NCBI RefSeq assembly: GCF_029542205.1
Contig: NZ_CP113783.1
Coordinates: 3,525,001 to 3,589,000 of the forward strand
Direction of reading: 5' to 3'
Length of the DNA: 64,000 nt
Source of the DNA: Pseudoxanthomonas sp. SE1
GTDB taxonomy: Bacteria; Pseudomonadota; Gammaproteobacteria; Xanthomonadales; Xanthomonadaceae
Shown here: positions 35,771 to 44,934 of the stretch, one piece after another
Layout of the letters: every line of letters starts with the position of its first letter
Numbering within the stretch: position 1 is the first letter of the stretch
Notes under the pieces: generated by a model
What the model saw: only the letters and a program-made list of their open reading frames with translations
Told to the model about the DNA's origin: nothing
Database searches by the model: none
Position numbers and translations under genes: made by a program

Positions 35771-36157
35771 ATGAACACCATCCTGATCCCCGTCTCCATC
35801 GGCGAACTGGCCGACAAGATTTCCATCCTCGAGATCAAGGCCGAGCGTATCGATGACGCAGGCAAGCGCGCGCACGTGCAGGTGGAACTGGAGGGCCTGA
35901 ATGCCCTGTGGAGCGGGCTGGCGGCCGCGCAGCCGGAACTGGCCGCCCTGAAGGCGGACCTGCGCACCATCAACGAATTGATGTGGGACGTGCAGGATGC
36001 CTTGCGCGCCAAGGAAGCGGCGCAGGCCTTCGACGCCGGCTTCATCACGCTCGCACGCGCGGTGGCGCAGCACAACGGCAAGCGCATCGAGGTGAAGAAC
36101 GCCATCAACCGCCAGGCCGGCTCGCGCTTCATCGAAGAGAAGCAGTACCAGGCCTGA
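35771..36157 (+). CDS. DUF6165 family protein
   Basis: A 128-aa helical protein (ILIPVSIGELADKISILEIKAERI...ELAALKADLRTINELMWDVQDALRAKE, RVEVKNAINRQAGS-like end). The DUF6165 assignment is from pattern; no function is known. TAGAAT (35759-35764) ends six bases before the ATG and no ribosome site is present, so the transcript is a good candidate for a leaderless mRNA. Confidence 0.75.
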   Translation: MNTILIPVSIGELADKISILEIKAERIDDAGKRAHVQVELEGLNALWSGLAAAQPELAALKADLRTINELMWDVQDALRAKEAAQAFDAGFITLARAVAQHNGKRIEVKNAINRQAGSRFIEEKQYQA

Positions 36158-36166
36158 CGGCGGCAC

Positions 36167-36373
36167 TCACGCCGCGCCGTGGCGCTCGCGAATCACCTGC
36201 AACCGTTCGCGGTAGTACAACGCATCGGCGGCAACCTTCGGCGGATTGTCCGCCAGCCACTCCAGCGCGTCATGCAGGATCGCCGCCTTGTCGGCTTCGG
36301 GGGCTTCCAGCGCGGTGTCCACGCGGTCCAGCTGGAGGATGACGTCTTCGCGGGTGCTCTGGGCCATGGCCAT
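36167..36373 (-). CDS. Small helical hypothetical protein (68 aa)
   Basis: A 68-aa soluble helical protein (STREDVILQLDRVDTALEAPEADKAAILHDALEWLADN, then YYRERLQVIRERHG). AGAGGAAC precedes ATG 36373 (MAMAQ); a second ATG at 36367 is possible. No family recognised. It is convergent with DUF6165 with a nine-base gap. Confidence 0.6.
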   Translation of the reverse strand: MAMAQSTREDVILQLDRVDTALEAPEADKAAILHDALEWLADNPPKVAADALYYRERLQVIRERHGAA

Positions 36374-36479
36374 GTTCCTCTGGGATGGATCACAGCGTAG
36401 GACACGCTGTGTCGTCAGCACGTCACGGCGCACGCCACCGCAAGCGTAAGCTACCCGCCGCACGTTGCCGGAGTACCTC

Positions 36480-37514
36480 ATGGCGCTCGTCCCGTCCCTG
36501 CCGGGCATCGACCTTCCGCTCATCCAGGCGCCCATGGCGGGCGTGCAGGATGAAGCGCTCGCCGTGGCCGTGGCCGGTGCGGGCGGCCTCGGGTCGCTGC
36601 CATGCGCGCTGCTCGGCGCCACGCAGCTGGAAGCGGCGCTGCGGACGTTCGCGACGCTCGAACGCCCCATCAACCTCAACTTTTTCTGCCATGCGATGGC
36701 AGATCCCGATCTGGCGGATGAGCAGCGGTGGCGGAACGCGCTTGCGCCGTACTTCGATGCGTTCGGTGTTGAACCTCCCCCGCCTTCCACGGCCGGTGCG
36801 CGCCGGCCCATCGATGCGGCCACCGTGGATCTGCTGGAACCGTTCCAGCCGAAGATCCTCAGCTTCCACTTCGGCCTGCCCGACACCGCCCTGCTGGCGC
36901 GCATGAAGGCGTGGGGCGCGCGGGTGATGGCGTCCGCCACCACGGTGGAGGAAGGCCGCTGGCTGCAGCAGCGTGGAGTCGACCTGGTGATCGCGCAGGG
37001 GATCGAAGCCGGCGGCCATCGCGGGCATTTCCTTTCCGACGACCTCACCGCGCAACCGACCACCCTCGACCTCGTCACCACGCTGGCGAAGGTGCTGACG
37101 GTGCCGGTCATCGCCGCAGGCGGTGTCGGCGACCGTACCGATGTGCAGCGGTTGCTGGCGGCAGGTGCCAGTGCGGTGCAGGCCGGCACCGCCTATCTGC
37201 TGTGCCCGGAAGCCACCACGGCGGCCGTGCATCGCGCCGCGCTCCAGCAACAGGATCGCGGTAGCGCGATCACCAACCTTTTCAGTGGCCGCCCCGCGCG
37301 CGGCCTGGTCAATCGCCTGATGCGCGACCTCGGCGCGATCTCCACGCTGCCACCCGCCTTCCCCTGGGCATCGCAGGCCCTCGTCCCCCTGCGCGCGGCG
37401 GCGGAAGCGCGCGGGCTGGATGACTTCTCGCCGTTGTGGTCCGGCACCCGCCCCGGGCGGTTCCCTGACATGGGCGCGGCAGCGGTGACGCGGGCGTTGA
37501 TGGGCGTGGACTGA
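36480..37514 (+). CDS. Nitronate monooxygenase-like flavin enzyme
   Basis: A 344-aa FMN TIM-barrel enzyme of the NMO/2-nitropropane dioxygenase family. N-terminal PLIQAPMAGV, the FMN/phosphate loops GIEAGGHRGHF and AAGGVGDRTDVQRLLAAGASAVQAGTAYL, and the catalytic-His region in EAGGHRG are present. It oxidises nitronates such as propionate 3-nitronate, or acts as an NADH:quinone reductase in some relatives. The start at 36480 directly precedes the first strand. Confidence 0.88.
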   Translation: MALVPSLPGIDLPLIQAPMAGVQDEALAVAVAGAGGLGSLPCALLGATQLEAALRTFATLERPINLNFFCHAMADPDLADEQRWRNALAPYFDAFGVEPPPPSTAGARRPIDAATVDLLEPFQPKILSFHFGLPDTALLARMKAWGARVMASATTVEEGRWLQQRGVDLVIAQGIEAGGHRGHFLSDDLTAQPTTLDLVTTLAKVLTVPVIAAGGVGDRTDVQRLLAAGASAVQAGTAYLLCPEATTAAVHRAALQQQDRGSAITNLFSGRPARGLVNRLMRDLGAISTLPPAFPWASQALVPLRAAAEARGLDDFSPLWSGTRPGRFPDMGAAAVTRALMGVD

Positions 37515-37534
37515 GCGGTACCGCGTGACCACCC

Positions 37535-39025
37535 TCAGAAACGCGCCGGAAACGTCCTGACACTCCACTTTGCGTTCTTCTCGTCCAGCGTCGCTGCCAG
37601 CAGGGTCTCGCCATCCGTGCGCACGTTGACCAGACCGTAGACCAGGCCCGACACCACGTAGGCTCCCCGCGCCTTGCGGGATCCCTTCTTCGGGCGCAGA
37701 TCGCCCGCCTTGGTGGTGCGGTAGTGCAGCGTGGTGCGGGCAAGATCGTCGTCCTCGACGGCCGTACCCCCGGGCACCTCGATCCTGTCCAGCTTGCCGA
37801 CCGCATAGGAGCGGGCGAGTTCGGTGGAGTACACCAGCGGCGTCACGATCTCGTCCTTGACCACCGTCAGGTGACCGGTCGCGCCGCTGGCGGCCACGAT
37901 GGCCGGCCGCGGGTGATCGTGCCCCTCGGCGTCCCCTGATGAAATGATGGTCGCCGAGGGCGCCATCGCCTGGAGGAAGGCCAGCGACACATCCGCGCTT
38001 CCGTGGTGGCAGGCCTTGGCCACGTCGCATTGCAGGTCCAGCAGGCTGCCGGCCATCGCATGCAGGATGTCCTGCTGCGCGTCCTTGTTCAGATCACCCG
38101 TCAACAGGGTGCGCGTGCGCCCGTAGTCGACGCGCAGCAGGATGCTGTGGCCGTTGGTGTTCAAGTCGGCCTGGCCCAGGTTGCGCAGCGCCGCGCGTCC
38201 CTGCACCTCGGCCTCGATGGGGGCCAGCACGCGGATGGACAGGTCGCTGGTATCGGGATCGAAGCCGGGCAGCCAGGGCGTCTCGTCGCTGAGCCTGGCG
38301 AACGCGCAATGGCCGCCCTCCGCGGTGGTGGTATCGGCCACGCGCCGGATGAACTTCGCCCACTCGCCCTGCAACGGCCGGGGGCTTGCGGCATCCAGGC
38401 CCTGCAGCGCGGAAGCGCGGTCATCCAGCAGGTCGACCAGGTAGCGCTCACCGTCGTGCTCCACCACCTCGCCGAGCGACCGCTTGCCGTCCAGCGTCCA
38501 CCACGAAACACCGGCGTGATAGAAGCGGTCGACGTGGATGGCGTCCGCATCCAGTTCCTCGGTCACGTCGACGCCCAGCAGGTCGGAAAGGCCGCCGTAG
38601 TGGTCCTCGTCGTTGTGCGACGAAATCAGGGCGTCCAGTTCCACGCTGGACAGCCCGTAGTCCTTCACGAACTTCCAGTCGATGAAATCCGCCGCCGATT
38701 TTCCGCTGGGCTGCTTGTCGCGCGGAAATCCCCCGTCGATGAGGATGTGCTGGAAGGAGGGCGTCTTCACCAGCACGCCATCGCCCTGCCCCACGTCGAT
38801 GAAGTAGAACTCCAGCAGCGATGTCCCATCGAGCGCGGAGGCCAGCACCCATCCCGTCCTGCCGCGCGCGGTGACCTTGCGCCGGCTGCCGGTGCCCGGC
38901 GCGCCTTCGAATTTCACCCCGTCGCCCCACAGCAGGTAGGCGAAGGCCTTCCCTTCCTCGGCCGCGTCGTACATCGGCACGGGCTTCCTGGAGCCAACGA
39001 ACGCGTCGAACGGATTGTCGATCAT
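37535..39025 (-). CDS. ComEC/Rec2-like MBL-fold metallohydrolase with N-terminal SH3-like domain
   Basis: A 496-aa cytosolic protein. About residues 25-65 look SH3-like (KVTARGRTGWVLAS). The metallo-beta-lactamase fold follows: FIDVGQGDGVLVK (75-87), metal site SSHNDEDHYGGL (135-146) and the distal ACHHGSADVS. It resembles the soluble nuclease-like domain of ComEC but has no membrane part, so it is not the DNA uptake channel. Such stand-alone proteins occur near defence and stress genes; the substrate is unknown. Confidence 0.82.
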   Translation of the reverse strand: MIDNPFDAFVGSRKPVPMYDAAEEGKAFAYLLWGDGVKFEGAPGTGSRRKVTARGRTGWVLASALDGTSLLEFYFIDVGQGDGVLVKTPSFQHILIDGGFPRDKQPSGKSAADFIDWKFVKDYGLSSVELDALISSHNDEDHYGGLSDLLGVDVTEELDADAIHVDRFYHAGVSWWTLDGKRSLGEVVEHDGERYLVDLLDDRASALQGLDAASPRPLQGEWAKFIRRVADTTTAEGGHCAFARLSDETPWLPGFDPDTSDLSIRVLAPIEAEVQGRAALRNLGQADLNTNGHSILLRVDYGRTRTLLTGDLNKDAQQDILHAMAGSLLDLQCDVAKACHHGSADVSLAFLQAMAPSATIISSGDAEGHDHPRPAIVAASGATGHLTVVKDEIVTPLVYSTELARSYAVGKLDRIEVPGGTAVEDDDLARTTLHYRTTKAGDLRPKKGSRKARGAYVVSGLVYGLVNVRTDGETLLAATLDEKNAKWSVRTFPARF

Positions 39026-39423
39026 GGACGTCCTCTCGGGACCGTGGCGAAGGAGGGACGCGACCCGGGGCAATGGCCATGTTCGCGCTCCTCCATGCCA
39101 ACGCCATGACGATGCGTACAAGGTCATCCATCGGTCGGGCCGCCGCGCTCGAAGCATTCCCGGTGTCGGCGCCTCCCTGCTGGCGGGCTTGAGCCCGCCC
39201 TACGCCGCCCTACGCCGCCCTACGCCGGCCTGCGGATGCCGCGGATGCCGGACCAGAACAGGACGGCGGCCAACGACAGGCCGCTCGCGGCACGCGCGAC
39301 CAAGCCGCCGGAGGTCCGACGGAACGGGGTATCGGAGGACGGGCTTCGCCAGCGTGGACCGGCCGTGGAAGTGGTAGCGTTGCACCCGTAACGCTGCAGG
39401 CCGCCATCCGGGGGGAGGCCACG
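39026..39423. other. Intergenic region with short repeats
   Basis: A 398-bp gap between divergent genes. It contains the GCGGGC/GCCCGC palindrome and the 10-bp tandem repeat described at 39182-39235; otherwise nothing gene-like with a ribosome site is seen. Confidence 0.5.
39182..39235. repeat. GCGGGC-type REP followed by CCCTACGCCG tandem repeat
   Basis: GGCGGGCTTGAGCCCGCC (palindrome, family B) runs into CCCTACGCCG repeated three times. The repeat looks like expansion of the CCCTACG end of the same element seen at 45562-45584. Confidence 0.75.
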
Positions 39424-40869
39424 ATGAAACTGTTCCTGCCGAGTCCGATGACGCTGCTGCTCGCCCTGCTGATCAGCCTTTTCCTGTTGCGGTCGGACAC
39501 CCTGCAGGCGGTGCAGACATCGGGCGTGCACGCACATGCCGCGTCCCCCGCAACCCGGGTGAACACACCGCATGCTGCAGGGCTGGTGGAAACGTCGCCC
39601 CCGCGTCCCGTGCGGACAGACGGCGCGACCGCTCCGCCCGCGACGGCGCCGCCGCAGACCGACCCGTTCGTGCCGGTGTATATCGTGACCTCGCGCGACA
39701 CCTGGCAGGGAATCCGCGGGCTGGCCCGTGATGCGGTGGCGCGGCGCGACAGCACCGGCATGCCGGTGGTGATTTCCGAAACCCGGGCCGACCGCCTGGG
39801 CGAGATCAGCCACTACGTGCATGCCAACGAGCGTCGCTGCGGCGGCTATTTCGCATTCCCCAGCCGCGCGCAGGCCGACGCCTTCGTCAGTGCGGATCGC
39901 GCGAAGCAGGCGATGACGAAATCACTGCTCGCCGGCTACACCCTCGACAACCAGGCCACCGTGAGCCGCTGGTTGCCGCAGGTGCAGGAACAGCGCCTCT
40001 ACGACACCATCAACCACCTCTCCAGCTATCGCAACCGCTACTTCGCCAGCAGCCACGGCAGGACATCGGCCGAATGGATCCGGGACCACTGGCAATCGCT
40101 CGCCGCGGGCCGCAGCGATGTCACCACCGAGCTGTTCACCGCCTGCACGAACTGCAGCACGCAGCCTTCGGTCATCCTCACCATCCGGGGCTGGGACCTG
40201 CCCAACGACGTCGTGGTGCTGGGCGCGCACCTGGATTCGATCAACGGCAGCACCCCCTACGATCCCAACCAGCATGCGCCGGGCGCCGACGATGATGCAT
40301 CGGGCATCGCCACGCTCACCGAGACGTTGCGCATCGCACTGGCCGACGGCTGGCAGCCACGGCGCACGGTGAAGTTCATGGGCTATGCCGCGGAGGAAGT
40401 GGGCCTGCGCGGCTCCAACGCCATCGCGCAGTCGTTCCGCGCCAGCGGCGTCAACGTGGTCAGCGTGCTGCAGGTGGACATGACCAACTACAAGTCCGGC
40501 GCGGTCACGGACATGAAGCTGATCAGCGACTACTCCAACACCAATCTGAAGACCTTCTTCATCACCCTGTTCGACACCTACCTGGCGCCGATGGGCCTGA
40601 CGCGCGGCAGCGTCGCGTGCGGTTACGCGTGCTCCGACCATGCGTCGTGGACCAACGCAGGCTATCCCGCCGCGATGATGTTCGAGGCCGGCGATCCCGG
40701 CGGCAGCTTCCCCTACATCCACACGCCCTACGACACGCTGGCGACGATGGGCGAATCGGCGCAGCACAGCGTCAAGTTCACCCAATTCGCCCTGGCCTAC
40801 CTGGGCGAAACCGCCAAGACGCGCGGCAAGGTCACCGGCGGGCCGGCGCAGGTGTTGCCGGCGCAGTGA
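39424..40869 (+). CDS. Secreted M28 leucyl aminopeptidase
   Basis: A 481-aa zinc aminopeptidase resembling the Vibrio/Aeromonas enzyme. An N-terminal signal anchor (MKLFLPSPMTLLLALLISLFLL) and a Pro/Thr-rich linker are followed by the propeptide region and the peptidase: GAHLDS, GADDDASG (metal Asp), AAEEVGLRGS (catalytic and metal Glu), VDMTNYK and YIHTPYDTL (metal His). The disulfide-like CGYACSDHASWTNAGYPA is conserved. It releases N-terminal hydrophobic residues outside the cell. Confidence 0.92.
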   Translation: MKLFLPSPMTLLLALLISLFLLRSDTLQAVQTSGVHAHAASPATRVNTPHAAGLVETSPPRPVRTDGATAPPATAPPQTDPFVPVYIVTSRDTWQGIRGLARDAVARRDSTGMPVVISETRADRLGEISHYVHANERRCGGYFAFPSRAQADAFVSADRAKQAMTKSLLAGYTLDNQATVSRWLPQVQEQRLYDTINHLSSYRNRYFASSHGRTSAEWIRDHWQSLAAGRSDVTTELFTACTNCSTQPSVILTIRGWDLPNDVVVLGAHLDSINGSTPYDPNQHAPGADDDASGIATLTETLRIALADGWQPRRTVKFMGYAAEEVGLRGSNAIAQSFRASGVNVVSVLQVDMTNYKSGAVTDMKLISDYSNTNLKTFFITLFDTYLAPMGLTRGSVACGYACSDHASWTNAGYPAAMMFEAGDPGGSFPYIHTPYDTLATMGESAQHSVKFTQFALAYLGETAKTRGKVTGGPAQVLPAQ

Positions 40870-41048
40870 ACCCGCGAACGGCGGGATGAGGACGGTGACA
40901 GCGGCGGTCGGTGTCGTTGACCACCGCGCCGGTGCGGCTCGTCACCGCCGGGTTGAGCCGGTTCGAAGCCGGGTCCGATGATGGCCTCGCGCCTTCGGCC
41001 GCCCTCGCAGGGCGGACCGCAGGCCCCCGCCTCTTCATAGGAACCCGG

Positions 41049-41339
41049 ATGAATACCCAGCACTTCCTCATCAGCGCGCTGTTCATCGCTTCGCTCACCG
41101 GCTGCGCGGCCGTGGCCACCAAGACCAATACCCTGTCCGACGAACGCATCCTGTCCGAAACCGGCGGCGTGCTGGGCCTGTCGCCGTCGGAGCTGACCCT
41201 GGTCGAACGCCGCACCGAAGGCGTCAACACCTACGTGACGCTCAAGGCCAGCAACGGCAAGACCTACGCCTGCACCGTCAATGGCGGCAACCTGTTCTCG
41301 TTCGGCATGACCAACCCGCCGGTCTGCAACCCGCGCTGA
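41049..41339 (+). CDS. Small lipoprotein of unknown function
   Basis: A 96-aa lipoprotein: leader MNTQHFLISALFIASLTGC gives lipobox LTGC (Cys 19). The mature part has a beta-rich core (LTLVERRTEGVNTYVTLKASNGKTYACTVNGG) ending PPVCNPR, with two Cys that may pair. No family is recognised. Confidence 0.72.
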   Translation: MNTQHFLISALFIASLTGCAAVATKTNTLSDERILSETGGVLGLSPSELTLVERRTEGVNTYVTLKASNGKTYACTVNGGNLFSFGMTNPPVCNPR

Positions 41340-41523
41340 GTCCCCTCGCGGCGCGCACCGCCCGCCCATCGACACCGCCGTGCGAGCGCAGCGTCGCGGC
41401 CTGGCGTTCACCCCGGACGCCATCCGCCACACGGCATCGGCCGCCCGCGCCGCCGATGCACGCGGCTGCCCTGTCCCGCACAATGCCAGCGGCCTGTCGG
41501 AAGGCCGGGGACTGACGCACGCC

Positions 41524-42684
41524 ATGCACGACCACGCTGACACTGCCTTCCCGCACGCGCACGTGCACGCGACGCCGCGCCGCCGGCGCGTGCGCTTCGC
41601 CGTGCTGGTCGCGGTCGTGACCGGGTGGTGGACGCTGTACGGCCTGATGCTGGCGCGGCAGCTGGTCGACATGCGATCCGCCAGCGGCGAGGTGTACGGC
41701 TGGACAGGCGCACTGACGTACGCCGTCGGCAGCACCTGGGCCTGGGTGCCGATGACCGTGGTCGCCTACCTGGTGGTGTCGCGCTTTCCACTGGGCGGCC
41801 GGCACCTCGGAAGGAATGTCGCGATCAACGCGGGCCTCGTGGCCGGCTTCATCGTGGCGAAAGCCGTGTACGCCTGGCTGTCGAACCCTGTCTTCGACTG
41901 GTACCCGACGCTGCCGCCCCTGCTCGACCTGCTGGGCACCAGCGTCAGCAACAATCTGATCCTCGGCATCATGGTGGTGGCCATGGTCCACGGCATCGTC
42001 TACTTCGAACACACCGAAGACCGCGAGCACCGGGTGACGGCGCTGGAGAAAAGCCTGGCGCTGGCAAGGCTGGAGGCGGTGCGGGCGCAGCTGAATCCGC
42101 ACTTCCTGTTCAACGCGCTCAACTCGGTGGCCGAGCTGATGCAGACCGACGTGGAACAGGCCGACCGCATGCTGGTCGCCATCTGCGACATGCTGCGCGA
42201 CGGACTGCGTGCCGACCAGTTGCAGGAGCGGCCACTGCGCGACGAGCTGAAGCACGTCCGCAACTATCTGATGATCGAAGAGATCCGGCTGGGCCAGCGG
42301 GTGAACGCCAGCGTGCGGGTGGACGATGCCTGCCTGGACATCCCGGTGCCCACGCTGTCCCTGCAGCCGCTGGTGGAGAACGCCATCGTCCATGCGATCG
42401 CGCGATCGCGCGCCCCCGGCTGGGTGACCGTGGCGGCCTGGCAATCGGGACAGACGCTGCACCTGTCCGTGGAGAACTCGCGCGCCGTCGAAGGCGCCCG
42501 CAAGGACGGCAACGGCCTGGGCCAGCGCGCGGTGGAAGAACGATTGCGGCTGCTCTATGGCGAGCGTGGCCAGCTGCACCGCGGCGAAAGCGACCCGGAG
42601 GTCTACCGCGTGGAGCTGCAGGTGCCGCTGCCCGATCCCCGTGCGCTGCCCACCGCGCCAGCCGCGAGGGAAGCAACGTGCTGA
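41524..42684 (+). CDS. LytS/AlgZ-type sensor histidine kinase
   Basis: A 386-aa inner-membrane kinase: four hydrophobic helices (about residues 25-155), a short linker helix (EHRVTALEKSLALARLEAVRAQLN), the His_kinase motif PHFLFNALNSVAELM with the phospho-accepting His, and a compact ATPase domain (LQPLVENAIVHAI, then GNGLGQRAVEERLRLLYG). Its stop overlaps the GTG start of the response-regulator gene by seven bases, so the two form a translated pair. Confidence 0.92.
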   Translation: MHDHADTAFPHAHVHATPRRRRVRFAVLVAVVTGWWTLYGLMLARQLVDMRSASGEVYGWTGALTYAVGSTWAWVPMTVVAYLVVSRFPLGGRHLGRNVAINAGLVAGFIVAKAVYAWLSNPVFDWYPTLPPLLDLLGTSVSNNLILGIMVVAMVHGIVYFEHTEDREHRVTALEKSLALARLEAVRAQLNPHFLFNALNSVAELMQTDVEQADRMLVAICDMLRDGLRADQLQERPLRDELKHVRNYLMIEEIRLGQRVNASVRVDDACLDIPVPTLSLQPLVENAIVHAIARSRAPGWVTVAAWQSGQTLHLSVENSRAVEGARKDGNGLGQRAVEERLRLLYGERGQLHRGESDPEVYRVELQVPLPDPRALPTAPAAREATC

Positions 42685-43418
42685 CCGCCGTCATCGTCGA
42701 CGACGAACCGCTGGCACGGCAGCGATTGCGACGCCTGCTGGGCAAGGTCGCCGGCACGGTCATCCAGGTGGTGGCCGAATGCACCGATGTGGATGAACTC
42801 ATGCGCCTGGCGCGGCGCACGCAGGTGGACGTGCTCTTCCTCGACATCGAACTGCCCGGCGGCAACGGCTTCACCGCGCTGCGGCGGTGGAACGGCCCGC
42901 CCCCCAGGGTGGTGTTCGTCAGCGCCTACGACCAGCACGGCGTCCAGGCGTTCGAGGACCGGGCGGTCGATTACCTGCTCAAGCCGGTCTCGGCGGAGCG
43001 GCTGCGGGAAACCGTATCGCGCCTGGTGGCGCTGCCCGACACGCCGCCGCGCACGCCGCCGGCCAGCGGGCGCCAGCTTTCGCTGCAGCTGGGCCGGCGC
43101 ACCCTGCGCGTGGACGAGACGGATATCCAGGTCGTGCGCGCGCAGGGCAACTACCTGGACATCGAAACGAAACGGGGCACGTTCACCTACCGGCGTCCGC
43201 TGGGTGAGTTCATCAAGGAACTCGATGCCACCGCATTCCTGCGCGCACACCGGTCCTCGGTGGTCCGTATCGCCGCCGTCACGGAAATCCTGACCCTGGG
43301 CTCCGGCCGCTACCGCCTGACGCTGGACTGCGGACGGGTGATCGTGACCGGGCGCCGCTATCGGGACGAGGTGCAGTCGCTCCTGGCGACCGCGCCGCCC
43401 GCGTCCGCATCGGCCTGA
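42678..43418 (+). CDS. LytTR-family response regulator (AlgR-like)
   Basis: A 246-aa regulator: receiver domain (residues 1-120) with the acidic pair in VDDEP, phospho-Asp in VLFLDIELPGGNG, and Lys in YLLKPVS; then a LytTR DNA-binding domain (about 140-240; VRAQGNYLDIETKRGTFTYRRPL and FLRAHRSSVV). The start is GTG 42678, inside the kinase gene end, with GAGGGAAGCAAC before it. Target genes are not evident nearby. Confidence 0.92.
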   Translation: MLTAVIVDDEPLARQRLRRLLGKVAGTVIQVVAECTDVDELMRLARRTQVDVLFLDIELPGGNGFTALRRWNGPPPRVVFVSAYDQHGVQAFEDRAVDYLLKPVSAERLRETVSRLVALPDTPPRTPPASGRQLSLQLGRRTLRVDETDIQVVRAQGNYLDIETKRGTFTYRRPLGEFIKELDATAFLRAHRSSVVRIAAVTEILTLGSGRYRLTLDCGRVIVTGRRYRDEVQSLLATAPPASASA

Positions 43419-43436
43419 GGCCGCCGGACGTTTCCG

Positions 43437-44600
43437 TCAGTTCTCCGGCGTGTTGAGGAGGGACCGGCACATGCCGCCCGCCGGTCCTTCGGAACGGATG
43501 CGGATGTCCGCCACACGCCACGCCTGGGCCTTGTCGGGGACGGTCACGAAGCTGACGTCGCACGAGGTATAGGCGCCGGATTGCGACAGCACACGACCCG
43601 ATGCCGCGCTCACGACCGCCGACCGGGTGTCCGCCTGGTCGCTGTAGCTGATGAACCGCATCCCGGAGGCTTCCGTCACCTGCGGATTCGCGCCGAGCCG
43701 GGCCAGCGCCAGCGCTTCGGGCTTGCCCAGCCACACCATCAACATGGATCCCTCCAGTTCGGTGACCTTTCTGCCCGCCTGGACCTTCTTCGCAATCGCG
43801 AGGAATTCCTGCTCGGCCCGGTCCGCGTCGATGATGGGTTGCGCGAATGCCTGCGCTTGCGCATCCAGCGTCTCCATCTTCGCGCCCACCGCCGCCAGTT
43901 CGCTCCGGTTCTTCGCGATCTCGGCCTCGGTCAATCGCCTGTCCCTTGCCCCGCCCGGTTTCTGCGCCTTCCAGATATCCCGCCAGACGAAACTCCCCAC
44001 GTTGACGATGCTCGTGGCCTGGGCGACCGAGATGACCTCGCCGATCCCGAGCGGCGCCAGGCCCGCATTGAGCCGGGCGGGATCCATCGCGTCCCATCCT
44101 CCTGCCGCATGCAGGGCGGACCGCGTCAGCAGCTCATTGCAGGCCAGCATGCCGGCCTTCCGGTAGGCGGGGTTCGACGCGGATTGCCACGGCGTGGGCG
44201 GCAGCGGCACGTTGTCCGCGTCGCGCGTGAACTGATAACTGCGCTCGCCCATGCGCCAACGCAGCGGCACCGCGACCGCGGGCCCCGTCGCGCGCCTGGA
44301 CTTCGGCGACGCCGGTATGGACTCGACCGGACATTCGAACTGCAGCTTCAGCACGCTCCAGTCCGGCTTGCCCGCGTTCTCGTACAGACCGAACACCTCG
44401 ATCTCGCGGATCGACGTGGGCTCCAGCATCGCCTCCATCGGGGTGCGGTCGGCCATCATGAGGTGGGTGAAGTAGAGCTCCCGGTCCCCGGGATCGCCTT
44501 GCGCATGCAGCATCAGCATGTTGGCCGATGCCATGCCCGGCAAGGCTGCCAGGGCCATCGCGACCAGCGCACGCGCCGCACGACGCATCCCTGTTCTCAT
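43437..44600 (-). CDS. Exported hypothetical protein (387 aa)
   Basis: A secreted protein with signal peptide MRRAARALVAMALAALPGMASA after a short leader; ATG 44600 or 44588 are the likely starts. The mature part includes beta-rich segments and a long charged coiled region (RRLTEAEIAKNRSELAAVGAKMETLDAQAQAF) near residues 225-260. Cysteines are spread (FECPVES, MLACNELL, YTSCDVSF and GGMCRSLL). Not recognised; it is convergent with the LytTR gene. Confidence 0.6.
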   Translation of the reverse strand: MRTGMRRAARALVAMALAALPGMASANMLMLHAQGDPGDRELYFTHLMMADRTPMEAMLEPTSIREIEVFGLYENAGKPDWSVLKLQFECPVESIPASPKSRRATGPAVAVPLRWRMGERSYQFTRDADNVPLPPTPWQSASNPAYRKAGMLACNELLTRSALHAAGGWDAMDPARLNAGLAPLGIGEVISVAQATSIVNVGSFVWRDIWKAQKPGGARDRRLTEAEIAKNRSELAAVGAKMETLDAQAQAFAQPIIDADRAEQEFLAIAKKVQAGRKVTELEGSMLMVWLGKPEALALARLGANPQVTEASGMRFISYSDQADTRSAVVSAASGRVLSQSGAYTSCDVSFVTVPDKAQAWRVADIRIRSEGPAGGMCRSLLNTPEN

Positions 44601-44840
44601 CTCGACTGCGTCCACACCCATCCTCCGTTCCATTTCGATCACCCGTGCACCCTCGTCCGCCGCGACGCGCGATGGTATCCGCCCCCGCGGGGGGATGTCC
44701 CTGGGGCGCATCGCCGGCATGGCAAGCCTTGCATGGCATGGGACGAAACGCCGGTCATCCGCACCCCCGCGGATGTCGTTGATCACAGGCGCCACGATGC
44801 GAAGCGCATGGCACGTCAGCCGGCGCAGGTGTTGCCGGTG

Positions 44841-44909
44841 CCGTAGGGTGGGCCCTGGCCCACCGTTGGATGGAGGCGGATACCGTGCGAAGGTGGGCTC
44901 GAGCCCACC
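44841..44909. repeat. GTAGGGTGGGC-type palindromic repeats, family B
   Basis: CCGTAGGGTGGGCCCTGGCC is followed by its inverse half (to 44865), and a second dyad GGTGGGCTCGAGCCCACC lies at 44892-44909. Relatives occur at 8861-8948, 39182, 45512-45584 and 49284-49308. The elements lie just upstream of the PPOX gene. Confidence 0.82.
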
Positions 44910-44934
44910 CGACAGGCCGCCTTGGGAGACCGAC

